Assembly (NCBI RefSeq): GCF_003473485.1
Contig: NC_053043.1
Location: forward strand, 35,316,576-35,380,575
DNA: 64,000 bases
Direction of reading: 5' to 3'
Origin: Medicago truncatula
Taxonomy: Eukaryota; Streptophyta; Magnoliopsida; Fabales; Fabaceae
The translations under genes were made by a program, and so were the position numbers. The notes under the pieces were generated by a model, which saw only the letters and a list, made by a program, of their open reading frames with translations, did no database searches and had not been told where the DNA came from. Shown piece after piece: positions 12,891 to 25,279 of the stretch; position 1 is the first letter of the stretch; each line of letters starts with the position of its first letter.

Positions 12891-13187
12891 TTGGAAGGTC
12901 TAGAGAAGGAGCATCAAATACTAATGCATCTCTATTACCAAGTCACTATTTCTGATTTCTCTCATGTGTTGAATTCATTCACCAATCCAAATCAAATAGA
13001 GAAACCAAAAACACAAGATGACAACATTGTTCACAACAATGAAACTAGTATCTTGAACATTTCATCCTCTTCAAAACAAATGGATGTTTATAACCCTTTA
13101 GCTGAAGCAACAATTGCTGATTCCAACCAAACCTCAATGGTCGGGAATTCATCAAACCTTTACTTGATTTGTAAAGGATGTGCTTGA
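12891..13187 (+). CDS. Unrecognised 98-codon open frame
   Basis: A 98-residue open frame, rich in Asn and Ser, in AT-rich sequence. I recognise no domain, signal peptide or membrane segment. It has no evident promoter or homologue within the window. It may be a chance frame or an exon of a decayed gene. Confidence 0.15.
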   Translation: MEGLEKEHQILMHLYYQVTISDFSHVLNSFTNPNQIEKPKTQDDNIVHNNETSILNISSSSKQMDVYNPLAEATIADSNQTSMVGNSSNLYLICKGCA

Positions 13188-16100
13188 CATTCCGTCATCA
13201 ATACATAGCTTCACTTTGTCGCCATCATCAATCTTGTTTTTCTTGTTGATGAAGTAGTGAAGTGTTCCCAATGTCGTGCCTTGGCAAAGGATCGGAAATT
13301 GATGATCTAGTTTGTTTCTGTCATCAATAAAACAAAGCTTACTCAAATAATAAATATATATTTCGAAACAATAGATAAATCCATATAATAGATACACTTT
13401 ATTACCATGATCATATTTTCTTACGGTATAATTATGCCTTTGTGTTTCATTTTTTATAGACAACATAAGGAGCTAACATATATTGAGATGCACACTTACA
13501 AGTAGGATGGAAATGAGAGAAACACCCGTCTAGATGATGATGAATTCACGTCCCAGTTGACTTGAACATGCGCCCTCTTGTGTTTTTAATCAAAGAAATC
13601 ACACTTGATAGATGATGACGACGAAGGAAAAAAATAATCTTCAACATGTTGCTCATTACAGTGTTCCCTGCAAGGTGGATAGATTGTAGATCTATATTAA
13701 GCAGAGAATAAAAAAATAAAAAATAAAAACCAACATATGAATCAATAGAGAACTGGATCGTGGAATCATAAATAAAAAGGCATATACATATCTATAATCT
13801 TAACTGTTCTAGAGACATCTTCCTGTAGGAGGGGTTGTTTGCGCTAGATCCAACTCCTTGATGGCCCGTTCTTCTTTGGGGATTTATGTCAGTTTCTGTG
13901 TTATAATTCAAAAGCTGCTTCAAGAAGACTTCTTTGTATGGCTTTTTCGCGCGTTCCCGACGTTCATACGGATTGTGCAGAGATTTTAGTTGGATTTGTC
14001 AGATAATGGGGCCGGTACTTGAATTCGGGTCCATAATTTCTTTGTGGTGGGGTTAGATTTGCCTTTCATTTTGTATGGGTTTTGTCTTCTTTTGTTGATT
14101 GCAGTTTCGTTTTGTTGTTGGTGGGCATGTCTCTCGCCGGATATTTAAGAGGTGTTTGTGTATCTTCCGAATCCATTCCTGGGTTCACCGCATTTCACTG
14201 ATAAATTGTGTTATTCTGATTTTCTGATTCGAAGGTAATTCCATGGAGGTGGGGTTTAGGTTTGAATTATTTCTTTTGATTTTGTCAATTGGTGTCTGAT
14301 TGCGGTTTTGTCGTGATAGTGTTCTGTGTGGCGCTGATGATGTATATAATGGTTGTGTGCATTCAGTTTTCCTTCACAATCAAATTTGTTTCAGGATATT
14401 TGTTTGGCAGTGAGACTTTGTATTGCACTCATGGAAAATTATGGATTGGGTGAGTTTAACTCAACTTCTCCATCTTCTTCCTATTTTTTTATTGCTGTTT
14501 TTTTGTTTATCCTAATTTTTGTGTTCTTGCTGGTTTGTTTCTTGCTGTTCTTTTATTCGATGGAAGCATTGACCACATCAATTCTTGGTAAATTTCTATC
14601 TTCCCTATTTTTCTTTTTTCTAATCAGCTTTTGTGCATAATATTATCATTCTTTACAGATTTCAGGAGGTAAAATTATTTGTTCCTTTTGCAAGTTTACA
14701 TGTCAAACTGTTAAAATTTTGTGAGTTGTTATCCCAATATCAATCTTAGTTGTTAAACTACTTGATTTTGAGGGGTGGGTACTTTAGTAGGGTTAGAATC
14801 AATAGTAGGGATAAAATGCATTGAAGGTGTTTGATAAATGTCCATGAGAAAATATTTGCTTTTGTTTGTTATACTATTCTCTCGTGAAAAGATGATATTA
14901 TTAACATATACTATTTTCTCATTAATTTCATCAAGTTTACATTGGAGAGACACCAAATGTCTATATAATAGAGCCACTTTGCAGTGCTTGAAGGTGAGTT
15001 TTTTTACTCTTCTACATATCTTAAAGACATTAACAGTTTTCAAACTAACTTGTGATGAAGGCATGTTTCATTTTAAAGAGCTCAACAACAAGTAAAGGTT
15101 AGATCAATATTTCTTATGCACTAATTTCGACAGATCATGTGTTCCCTGCACATACTCAAGGAGTCTATTTGAGGCATCAATGGCTATGTGTATGATTTTA
15201 GCATTATATATCAATCAATATCAATACTCTTAACAAGCTGCGGAAAAAATACACTCTTTAGATTTGCAAGCCTTTTATATTAGAATTATGTGTTTGCTAC
15301 AAACCTTTAAGAACTTAGACTTACGGCATATCCTTTATTTTCTTTACTTTTTCTAATGTATTATTGTAATTACTTAGGGTGGTGAGGTTGGTAGATTTAC
15401 TCACTATAAGATGAAAGGAAATTTAATGTTGGTTTCTTTTCTAATATGTATTATCGTTAGTTCCATTTTTCATGAAAGGAACTAATGTGTTGATTTCTTT
15501 TTTGTTAACTTAACATTTGGAAGGGTTAGGTTATGGGGTTATTGGATGTATAATTGTGGTATAGAAGAGGGGGAGATTAATATTATATACTTTGATTTGG
15601 ATGATTGATATGTATGTGGGATTGGTTTGGTATTTGGTGTGTGGTTTTTCATCTATTAAGAAACTTTTAGTTCATGCAAAGTGTATTGCTATTGTTTTAT
15701 TATTATCTACTTTAGACAAGATCACGTTAGAGAGTAGTACTACCAAGCATATAGATCCTGAAATGGTGTGGAACTGTATGTGGGCTATGGTAGTCTGGCT
15801 CAAAACTGTTACACACAATAGGAATTAAGCTGCAAGACTCAAACTTATATGTTGTCATTTAGTGGCAAGGAACATTTCATCATCTATATTCAATTCAGGT
15901 GACTAGAAACCATAGTGCTAGGTGACAGGTTTCATCAACATAGATATTTTTTTTTGGTTCCAATTTCAAATATTCACACTCCTCTTACATCTTTTATTTC
16001 ACTCTTTTTTTTAACAATTACTCAATGTATCATTAGACAAAGGTAAAGGAGTTATATGTATGATTGTGATTCTCTTGAGATACCCATTAGAACCAAGATA

Positions 16101-18380
16101 CTTGCCTTAATGCATGTTATTCACTATATCCTTCCATATATTCTATCTTCATGTCACATGCATCTTGATTTTTTCTCCCTAACTTTTGGAAATTTCACAT
16201 TGCTCTGATTGGTTCCTTTTTACATATATATGTGTGTTGTCAACTTTGATCATGGAACCAATGACTATATGCTTTTATTATTGCTGTTCGATTTATTGTG
16301 CAGGGTGTGTGTGATAGATGTAGAAAGCATACAATGAAGTGGTGATAGATGTCAGAATTTGGCCATAAAAATTGCATTTTAATCAGGTGATATATGGTTA
16401 TGACTCATGTGACAAGAGTGTTCTGCTAATTCTTTGTACCTCAATGTTACTATATCTTAGTATCGGTAGTTATCTGAGGTTACTTTCATGTAGTGATAGG
16501 AAATTATGACCGGATTGTGTATATACCACAATACTTCAAATAAATTCACAACATGCCACCTTCACTGTCATAAATGTTGGATTCGGCTGCTTGCTAATAG
16601 GGGTTTAGAAGGTCTATATGCCTTGGAGTTAAATGCTAATTCTGATTATAATCTGCTGCCACGGTGACATTAATTTAAATAGTTAATATTAGGCCATTAA
16701 TTTTTATTTCAAAATAAGAGATTCCATGTGAGTGGGTGAGGGGAATAGCAGTGTTCAAAGTGGTCCAACTGCTGAACCATAGACAGATGAACCAAAGTCA
16801 CATCTCTCCTTCATCATTGATTCAGTATTCCTATACATGTTTCTGCCCAATCACACCCAATTTCTCCAATAATATATCAATATAAGATGGGACATGTCTA
16901 TACCGTATAAAGTCTTGTGATGATCCATATATATTTCAAGCTCTTCCCTTAGGAATATGATACTATTGCACTTATTAAATGTACAAATACACACTACCCT
17001 TTGTGTGCATTTTACTCTTCTTTTTACTAAAGAAATATGCCTTCTTCCAATAGAAAAGAGATGTTGGGGATTAGAATTTTGAAGTTTGTCGTGTTACATG
17101 CTCATAGCTATAGTATTTACTTTTACAAATGATTCATGTTAACACAAACAACCTATAGTCACCACTTTTCTATTAAGAATGAATGTTTCAAGAATGAATC
17201 ACATTATTTATTTTTTGTTGACAAATATGCTAATTCTTGGCTTTTTTTTTTTGTTATCAAAATCCATGGAATATTTGATTTCAAACAATGTACACATTTC
17301 AGTACATAATCTAGAACTATCTAAGTGCAAAAAAGAACACTTTTTTGAACCATCAAGGGTTGTCATTACTTTAAGTTTAAGCTAAGATCATAATTACCTA
17401 AATGTCTCAAATACTTACTGCTAAGCATACCTTTGCTATTACTTTATTCTTTTCTATCACTTTCATTTCATATTACATAGGTTTCTAATTTTGTTGATTT
17501 TAGAGTTTTTGTTTCACTTTTTCTTTATGTGAGTAATTTGGTTTGTTGGTTTTGTGTTTTTAACAAGTAGACAATGCACATGATTTGCGCAGTACAAGAT
17601 TGCATTGCATATGATAGTAGTTATGAGATGAAAGTGCAATATGATGGGATGTGGGATGATGAAAGCAAGATAGAAGATGAGCTCCATATTTTGACTGTAT
17701 TACATTTGCTATTAATTAGTTGTATTACTTTTTCAAATTGACTTCTATGTACCCTAACCTAACAGTTAGTGAATGGTGTCTTTTTTTCTTCAATGTTCGG
17801 AAGTTTAGCATGTTTATTCTATCTTCTTTGATTGCTCCATCTTCAATGATGTGTGTCAGTTGTAAAAAGTAATAGAGTTTTTTTTTTTTTTTTAAGAATC
17901 TAAGATGAAGTATACATTATTATTAACATTAAACAACGGGTGGAAGTGGTTCCATTGAACTAAACCTTAAATCTTGGCATGTTTCATTTTCTCTTTCAAC
18001 TTCCTAATAGAGAAGTTCTATGGTTTATGCTTTGATTTTTTTTTTTTATAAATAAAATCAGTTATAACATTATTTTATTTTAAAAAAATCTTTTTTGATG
18101 GAACACTAATGATAAAATAAAATACTTTTTTTTTTGAAAGAGATAAAATAAAATACTTTATAATTGCCTTTTTGTGACTCTTGAAATTGCGTTTTAATCT
18201 TTGTTATCATTAAATTCCTTTGTTTTGAAATAAATTTTTAAATAATCTTTAGGTATTTATTTACATATTTATGTTATTATGCATTAACATAATTTATTAT
18301 ATGTATAATGTTGTCGTTTGTTGATTATAGACACCGACTATTGCGCGTATATGATCTCATATATAATATTTGTTAAGATG
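13188..18380. other. Long stretch without a recognised gene
   Basis: Only weak frames are present. 14353-14640 encodes 95 residues with a strongly hydrophobic Phe/Leu-rich half, and 15592-15828 encodes 78 residues; neither resembles a family I know. Bases 13800-14300 are less AT-rich than the surroundings and could be a transcribed or old coding remnant. Long T tracts occur at about 17879-17893 and 18038-18049. No tRNA or rRNA gene was seen. Confidence 0.4.
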
Positions 18381-18392
18381 TAAACAAAGATA

Positions 18393-18417
18393 AATTAGCC
18401 CGTGCGGATACGCACGG
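18393..18417 (-). mobile_element. Possible Helitron-type 3' end (hairpin plus CTAA)
   Basis: On the minus strand a GC-rich hairpin CCGTGCGTATCCGCACGG is followed after one base by CTAA and then T. Helitron 3' ends have a short GC-rich hairpin and CTRR inserted before T, but the usual hairpin-to-end gap is longer. The 5' end was not found, so this is only a candidate. Confidence 0.22.
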
Positions 18418-18945
18418 AACAACGTTAAAATAAACTCATGTGAATATACCTGTTGTTAAAACAAAGGAACTATGTTAAAACAAACTCATGGAGATTGCTG
18501 CCGCAAGTGTGTTTATTTGAAACCCTAAATCTATGAAACACAATTTATGTATTTATAGCAAATTTAAGAAAGAATTGGTGGGCCATTTATAATTGAGATT
18601 TGTAAAATAAATAAGGTTGGTTTTTTTTTTCTTTCTAATTTCTTTTTTCACCCTACTTACTTCTCATGCGCCCTCCAATTTGACCATTTTATCTCATTTG
18701 GATTTTATAACCCGAAGTATATTTGATTGTTTTCGGATTATAAAAATTGAATAGTGTTCAACTAGTTTTTCAATTACAATAACATAAATTATTAAAATTG
18801 CAAAAATTAAAATGACAATTTAAAGAGACATAATATAAATCGGCAAGAATTAAACAAATTTTATTCTTTGATCAAGAATTCATAATACATTTTCATTAAC
18901 ATAACACTTATTACAACAAAATATTAGACACCTAATGCTAAATCG

Positions 18946-19242
18946 ATGGTGCAAGAAGATGGAGGGAGAATAAGGAAAATATTTTTCATCCCTCTTGCAC
19001 GTCCTTCGGAGAAGATGGGAATACAAGATGACGAAGTAGGAGAGGTAGACTCTAATGAGAAAATTTGCGTAGTGGAACAACACACTTTTAACATTTATAT
19101 TATGCCCATAAGAAGACATGAACCTTTATATGGAAGGCAAATAGTGGAATATTTGCAACATAAACAACTCAAAACAAAAGTAAAAAAGAAAATAATAAAA
19201 TTTGAGTTGGAACATAGTCGTGTATTTGAGAAATTCTATTAA
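18946..19242 (+). CDS. Unrecognised 98-codon open frame
   Basis: A 98-residue frame with a basic, Lys-rich C-terminal third. I do not recognise a family. It lies downstream of a possible Helitron end and upstream of a MITE-like element, so it may be repeat-derived. No supporting gene structure is visible. Confidence 0.15.
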   Translation: MVQEDGGRIRKIFFIPLARPSEKMGIQDDEVGEVDSNEKICVVEQHTFNIYIMPIRRHEPLYGRQIVEYLQHKQLKTKVKKKIIKFELEHSRVFEKFY

Positions 19243-19286
19243 AATCCTTTAAACACTATGTTTTCATCACTTAATTTTTCATTTAG

Positions 19287-19795
19287 AGTGTTTGGATGAG
19301 ATAATTGATTTTTTGTGAAGAATTTAGAATTCTAGACAATTAAAATGAATCAATTAAATTGCTTTCTTCTAAATATTTTTGTTTGGATGGAGTAGTAAAA
19401 AAATTCACTGTCATCATTTTTGGGCACCTTTCATAAATTATAAATTTGTTGGACCAAATTTGAAAAAATATGGGGTCACTTTATAAATTTGGAAAAATGA
19501 GGGGTCAATTTGTGATTTTTTGAAATTTATTGAGGTCAATTTGAAAATTTTGGAAAATGTGAGGACCAAAATGCAATCAATTTTAAGAATGAATAAATTT
19601 GAATTTCTTAGCTTTTAGATACCATTTGATATTCTCGAAATTTAACTTGAATAAAATACTTCATAAATGTTCATCATTTTTATAAAAAAATTCAAATCAT
19701 CATCCAAACAATAGAATTTAGCAAAATGTATTTGAATTATCTCGAAACATTACATTACCTCAAAACATTCCTTCATCCAAACAAACTTTTAAGAA
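19287..19795. mobile_element. MITE-like element with TGTTTGGATGA ends
   Basis: The left end GTGTTTGGATGAGATAATTG is mirrored at the right end by CATTCCTTCATCCAAACAAAC. The inside is AT-rich and non-coding. Plant MITEs with TTTGGAT ends are common; the target duplication was not resolved. Confidence 0.5.
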
Positions 19796-20040
19796 AATTT
19801 ATATGGGTACTACCATTTTAAAAAAACAAAATAAAAAAATTGTATTTAATGCAAAATAACTTTAAACACCTCCCATGGTGGTCTTGCAACATAGAATACA
19901 ATCCACTTGGACCAAATATTGGTACGACTATTTAGAATAACCCTTACTTATATTTTCATTATGTTTTTACTCTCTTTTTTTCTCTATTATTTTTTACCAA
20001 TAAAAAAAAAAGAAAAAAACTATTATTTCAAAAGTTGTAG

Positions 20041-20600
20041 TTTTTTTTTTTTTGACAAAAACTAAACGATATTCATTCATTCAAATTGATAAAGTATATC
20101 ACATCAAATACAGACATCGCTAAAAACGTAAATGGTGAATATGCGAACAAACTCACAACACCATAGTTAATAGCATAAAACGGCAAAATGCCTACAAATA
20201 ATATGATAAAATTTAAGTCACCGAAAAACTCATGTTTCCGGATCTGCAACATTGACGCACAAATCATTGATTGAATTTGTAATCGACTGATGTTGATCAT
20301 TCAACGGGAACTAAACTAATACCGCGACAAGACACGAAATCAAATGTCGCCCAAGACGACTACCAACACAACGCCGCAATTAGACGACGAAATCACAAAA
20401 AACACAAAAGGAAAAACTTGATATATGTGAAAACCACTTATTTAGATTGAAAGAAAAGAGGAAAAAAGATGTAGAGGAGCGATTTTTACCCAAAAAATGA
20501 CCTAAAATCGCTCATCCTCGATGAATGAAGAGAAAGAAAGGTTAGAGAGAAGTTGGAGTTTCTCTCACAAGAAAATTAGGGTCGGCTGTTTATTCAAAAG
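20041..20600 (-). mobile_element. Retroposon-like 3' segment in minus orientation
   Basis: A T tract followed by GACAAAAACTAAACG at 20041-20070 reads on the minus strand as an A-tailed end preceded by TTTTGTC, a style typical of legume non-LTR retroposons. The following ~550 bases are richer in GC than the surroundings and contain no intact frame. The 5' border and target duplication are not defined. Confidence 0.35.
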
Positions 20601-21007
20601 TTGTAGTTATGCAGATAGAATTATGAAAACCGCAATTAATTTTCGTCCAAAATAAAAAATGGTAACACCCAATTCTAGTCAAAACTAGAAGTGAATTCTC
20701 TCAATAAAAATGTGTCAGTGTCCTTGGATACTCACAAGCTCAATCAAAAAATAACAACTAATGAATTTAATATCATCCAATATCTTTCTTACTAAAACTT
20801 GTCTGATGAAGCTATTGTTCACCCTAATTTTAACCTAATATTTTCCCTCAATCACCTAAGCATGTAATTTTCGTTAGTGCTTTTCGTACTCATCAAGCTA
20901 AGTTCAATTTTTAAATTTCCCTCCCACAACCTATGGAGTCTGCCAATGCATGTATCTAATGCATTTAATAACGCTTATCTTCATTGTTGTGTTTCCAACG
21001 TGCCTGT
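20601..21007. other. No gene recognised
   Basis: AT-rich sequence with no feature that I can support. Confidence 0.4.
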
Positions 21008-22235
21008 TGTAACACCCCGTTTCCCAAAATCAATTAAAATAATAATACTACGTCAATAATCAGAGTAATCACAACGGGCATGCCACATTTCTTCATATTG
21101 AAATTTCCTAAATAGAGTGTATATAAAAATCTATTTAGTCAAACGTCGTTTACAAAATTATCATTAAACTCACGGCGGATTATTTGCAACATCAATAAGT
21201 CTCCAATAATTATTCTTGGCATAAAAGCCATTTCAACATAAAATTCAATCACCAAAGGGCTACATCAGCAATATTTCAAAATTGATACATAGGAAAGAAT
21301 TCAAGCAATAAAAATCCCATCCCACGTATCAGAGCCCTAGACACTGTGAGCCACCACCTACTACTCAGGATCACCTGCAAGTTACCCATAGGAAGGGCAA
21401 CATTTTCAAGCAGAAGGGGTGAGATTCTCAAACAATAATAATAATATATAATAACATAAATGAATCTAACACCCTAACATCGTAATCATTCATCAAGTAT
21501 AGTATAGCATCATTAGCAACTTCAACATCCAACAGTAATAAAAACAGTAAACAACGACTCATGCAACAACCCAACTTCACCTCTAAGACTCATGCAAGAC
21601 ATGACAACTCCACTAAGACTCCTCAACAAATGCAACTATGCATGTGGTACCATATCAGAGCCGAAGCCCTCATCTTTATAGAATGGTTAAAGCATTCTTT
21701 TATCAGGACATGAGTCCTCATCGTTAACATCGTTTTGAACAACATAGTGTTCCATCGTTTTGAACGACAAAGCGTTCCAGGACCGAAGTCCTCATCGTTT
21801 TTATGCTTATGCAACTGACTCCACTTGTGTATATCTGCATACAACTCAACGACAAATGCATATGTGCTTATATGACTCACCACCCCTTAATGCAACATGT
21901 TTCATTCACTTGATTCAAGTATTCCAACATCTTCAAATTCATAAAAGTTAACCAACTAAATATCATCATAATTTAAGTAAGATTTTATGTCTATACAAGG
22001 GTTATACAAGCTAAAAGAAACACCTAGAAGTACTCAAAAGGATCCCTTAGTGCACGAAGCAAGGTTCAGAAAAAGGCTGACTAACACTCAGTTCGCTTAA
22101 GCGACGGCTAGTTCGCTTAAGCGACCAGCTTACAGTAGGTCTGGGTTCAGTTCGCTTACGGGTCGCTCACGGCTCAATTAAGCGAATTCTTGGCAGAATC
22201 AAACTTAATTTTCGCTTACCAGCTCGCTCACTGTT
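21008..22235 (+). mobile_element. LTR-like sequence beginning TGTAACACCCC
   Basis: It starts TGTAACACCCCGTTTCCC, a common opening for plant LTRs, and runs about 1.2 kb without coding potential, with recurring phrases such as CGAAG(C/T)CCTCATC and ATCGTTTTGAAC. The far end holds GTTCGCTTAAGCGAC palindromes. No gag-pol, primer-binding site or partner LTR is visible, so it would be a fragment or solo LTR. Superfamily not assigned. Confidence 0.4.
22091..22125. repeat. Paired GTTCGCTTAAGCGAC palindromes
   Basis: Two identical 15-mers, GTTCGCTTAAGCGAC, lie 20 bases apart. Related but broken copies (TTCGCTTACGGG, GCTCAATTAAGCGAATT) continue to about 22235. Confidence 0.75.
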
Positions 22236-23223
22236 TGTAACGCCCACTTTCGTTTAATCGTTATTTAATCGAGTTTAGGCAATTATATTATAATTATATA
22301 GTATATGCATGATTTTGATATGTTTTGATGATTTGTGGTGAATTTAGTGATTTCATTGATGACGTGATAAGTTATGAGTTTTGGAGGATTTGATTATGAT
22401 ATGAGAATTATTTTATTGTTAAATAGAATAAAGATTTGAAAATTATATAAAATATTTAGTTGAGGGCTGTTTTGATATTTTAGATAGTTTTGGGGGAGAA
22501 AGTTAGATAAGATAAGTAATTAAGAAAAGATATAAATAGGGAAGACCTAATTTTTAGAAAAACTATTTGTACGTGAAAACTTTTGGAAAAAGGGAGAAAA
22601 GCTTAGAGAGGAGCAAGAGACCAAGAGTGCTGCGATTTTCTTCATACAAGGTAAGGGTGAGACTAATAATTCAATAACGTTGATTGCTGTAATTCTGATG
22701 ATTAATTGACAAAGTTAGGATTAGTTTAGAGAAGTTTTGGAATTAGGTCAAAACCTTAGAATTGATGATCAAACGGTGAGAATTGGTTTAATTGATGTAG
22801 AAAGTGTCCCTAGACCATAGATAATGTTTAGGACGAACTTTGGAATCAAAAACAAGCTTAGAACCATGTGGATCGACGGATTTTTGTGAATTTAGGGAGC
22901 CTGGCCGTAGCGACATTCATCGCTCGCCACGGCGAGCTATGATCCTCGCCTCGCGAGTGATGAGCTTCATCGCTCGCCACGCGAGCCCCTTCCCTTCGCC
23001 TCGCGAGTTGTTTGGTTCAACTCGCCATGGCGAGTAATCCCCTTCGCCTCGCGAGTTGCGTGACGCAGCTCGCCACTGCGAGCTACCTTACTCGCCATAG
23101 CGAGCTAAGGCAGAGTGCATGTTAGATTTCGTGTTTCGACCTTTTTAGTTGAACCTTGTATACCCTTGAGTGCCTGAACATACCTAGTATTGATTAGGAA
23201 TGAATGTATTGATTAGTTTGTCC
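22236..23223 (+). mobile_element. Second LTR-like sequence beginning TGTAACGCCC
   Basis: It opens TGTAACGCCCACTTTCG and continues as non-coding AT-rich DNA up to the edge of the inverted YqgF-derived repeats at about 23224. Like its left neighbour it contains a cluster of GC-rich palindromes near its far end. The repeated arrangement suggests two related LTR fragments in the same orientation. No internal retrotransposon domain was seen. Confidence 0.38.
22905..23106. repeat. Cluster of CTCGCC...GGCGAG palindromes
   Basis: About eight short GC-rich palindromes, spaced roughly 15-30 bases. Examples are CTCGCCACGGCGAG, CTCGCCTCGCGAG, CTCGCCATGGCGAG, CTCGCCACTGCGAG and CTCGCCATAGCGAG. The centre varies while the CTCGC/GCGAG arms stay constant. 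They form a GC-rich island in AT-rich DNA. Confidence 0.85.
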
Positions 23224-25279
23224 ATGTTTTTACAACAACAATTGTATTAACTCACTTGAAAAATCCTTTTCTTGACGTTTTAGATCAACGTACCCGTACT
23301 AGGTATCGTACCTATGTATTATAGGTTTGTGTCATACCAACACATGTCAGACATCTAATACGTTCTTTTCAATATGAAGTGTTAGTGCTAATCCCAACAT
23401 TTTACAACTGTGTTTACAAAATGGACAAACAAACCAAAAGATAGTACCAAATCACATCCCTAATTGATTAAAATTTTCAACTAAAACTAAAAAACAACAG
23501 GGTAAAAGTCATTTTGATCCCTGAATGTATAACGAGTAGCCACAATGACGATTACCCAGAAAAAACAACAAAACAAACATAATAACATAGATTAGAAAAA
23601 GCAAAAGAAAGTAAAAAGTGTTACCGTTAAAGGGAGAAAAGTGAATCCTTTGCTGACAGAATAACTTTTTATTGGATCAGGCAACCATTTTCAAAGGTCA
23701 TAGGCATTCTCATATGTAGTTATTTTGATGGTATTATCTTTATTTCATCATATAAAAGAATCTTGTTTTCCGTAAAAAAAAAACTTTAATTTTGTCACAT
23801 TTTTATCTAAAGACACTTAAATGAGATTATAAAATCTTGATAATGCCAACAACTTTAACTTTGGTTGGTATAGAGATTTCCTTTTGGTTTCGGTTCAAAC
23901 GCAATCGTCATATGGTTACAAATTCATTTTCTTATGGTTACAAATTCACTTTTATTAAGTAAATAAATAAGATATTTAAGATTCAACCTTCGACTTTAAC
24001 TATAACATACAATATCCCTATCAACTAAGCGGAGACAACTTAATTGTTTAATTTGGAGTGCAGATCCTCTCCATTAAGGGACGAAATTGCAATGTCAATT
24101 TCTATTCATAAAAACGGAAAATAAGATATCAATGGCTCTGATTCATTCAAATATTTAATTTAATTTTTTTAATTAAAAAAACACAGAAAACCACGCCCCT
24201 TCCTCTCGACCACACCTCATCGTACTGCCGCTATAGTTGTGTTACGTCATTGTTACTACTCGTATTCATGTTGTCATCGTTGTTCTAATTCGTAATCGTT
24301 TCGCCGTCATATGGCAATGAGTCTGTTCATCCATCCCCTAAAAGAAATTGGTCTATTTATGTCTCTGAGGTCCAATTCAAATTGGAAAGATGCACAACAA
24401 CTCAGTAACAGAGAAGGAGGAAATGCACAGTACCGACGGTGCAGGTTGAAGAAGAAGGGTGTGTTGCTGAAAACGAGTAAGGAAATATTATTATTTTTTA
24501 TTTTTGAAATAAATAATTGATATGCGTATTTGTTAGAAGTAAATCACAGCCATTAATATCTTATTTTTCCACATGTCATGTTTTTTTTTTTTTTTTTATG
24601 AATAGAAATTTAGATTGCAATTTCCTCCCTAAATGGAGAGGATCTACACTCGTGAATTTGTGATTAAAAAAATAAAAAAATTCACAATTCTCAACAAGAA
24701 TAATTGAAAAGAAAATAGAAAAACTGCAAAATAATCTAATCCATAAGCTCTTTTCATTTTCAATATCAATTTCTTTCTCTCTCTAATGTGGACGCAGCAG
24801 CAACTTGAAAATGGTTGCCTGATCCAATAAAAAGTTATTCTGTCAGCAAAGGATTCACTTTTCTCCCTTTAACGGTAACACTTTTTACTTTCTTTTGCTT
24901 TTTGTAATCTATGTTATTATGTTTGTTTTGTTGTTTTTTCTGGGTAATCGTCATTTGGGCTACTCGTTATACATTCAGGGATCAAAATGACTGTTACCCT
25001 GTTGTTTTTTAGTTTTAGTTGAAAATTTTAATCAATTAGGGATGTGATTTGGTACTATCTTTTGGTTTGTTTGTCCATTTTGTAAACACAGTTGTAAAAT
25101 GTTGGGATTAGCACTAACACTTCATATTGAAAAGAACGTATTAGATGTCTGACATGTGTTGGTATGACACAAACCTATAATACATAGGTACGATACCTAG
25201 TACGGGTACGTTGATCTAAAACGTCAAGAAAAAGATTTTTCAAGTGAGTTAATACAATTGTTGTTGTAAAAACATGGGA
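23224..25279. repeat. Inverted repeat built from YqgF-like exon 1 end and intron 1
   Basis: The left arm (about 23224-23700) is the reverse complement of the right arm (about 24800-25279). Both outer ends carry CATGTTTTTACAAC or its complement. Each arm contains the last ~30 bases of YqgF-like exon 1 and the 5' part of intron 1. The space between holds LINE-derived sequence, 5' flank and a Mutator-like element. Bases 23380-24800 are also repeated in direct orientation at 47867-49290. Confidence 0.8.
24056..24651. mobile_element. Non-autonomous Mutator-like element, copy 1 (596 bp)
   Basis: Ends are GAGTGCAGATCCTCTCC and its inverse, with terminal inverted repeats of about 55 bases including GGGA(C/G)GAAATTGCAAT. 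The right flank is GTGAATTTG. The left flank has lost part of the matching 9-mer, which is intact around copy 3 at 49796-50417. The size, long inverted ends and 9-bp duplication of copy 3 point to the Mutator superfamily. The inside has no transposase; a 69-codon open frame at 24311-24520 is unrecognised and could be captured host sequence. Confidence 0.78.

Noticed and set aside
18393..19800. A complete Helitron running right from the hairpin at 18397
   Set aside because: No convincing 5' TC end was found, and the hairpin-to-CTAA distance is unusually short; only a possible end is reported.
22905..23106. A CRISPR-like array
   Set aside because: The units are palindromes of about 14 bases with irregular spacing and no constant direct repeat with unique spacers, and the DNA is plant nuclear.
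23224..25279. A single large foldback transposon with CATGTTTTTACAAC ends
   Set aside because: The arms are ordinary YqgF exon and intron sequence, and no target duplication was found at the ends; repeated inverted duplication explains it better.
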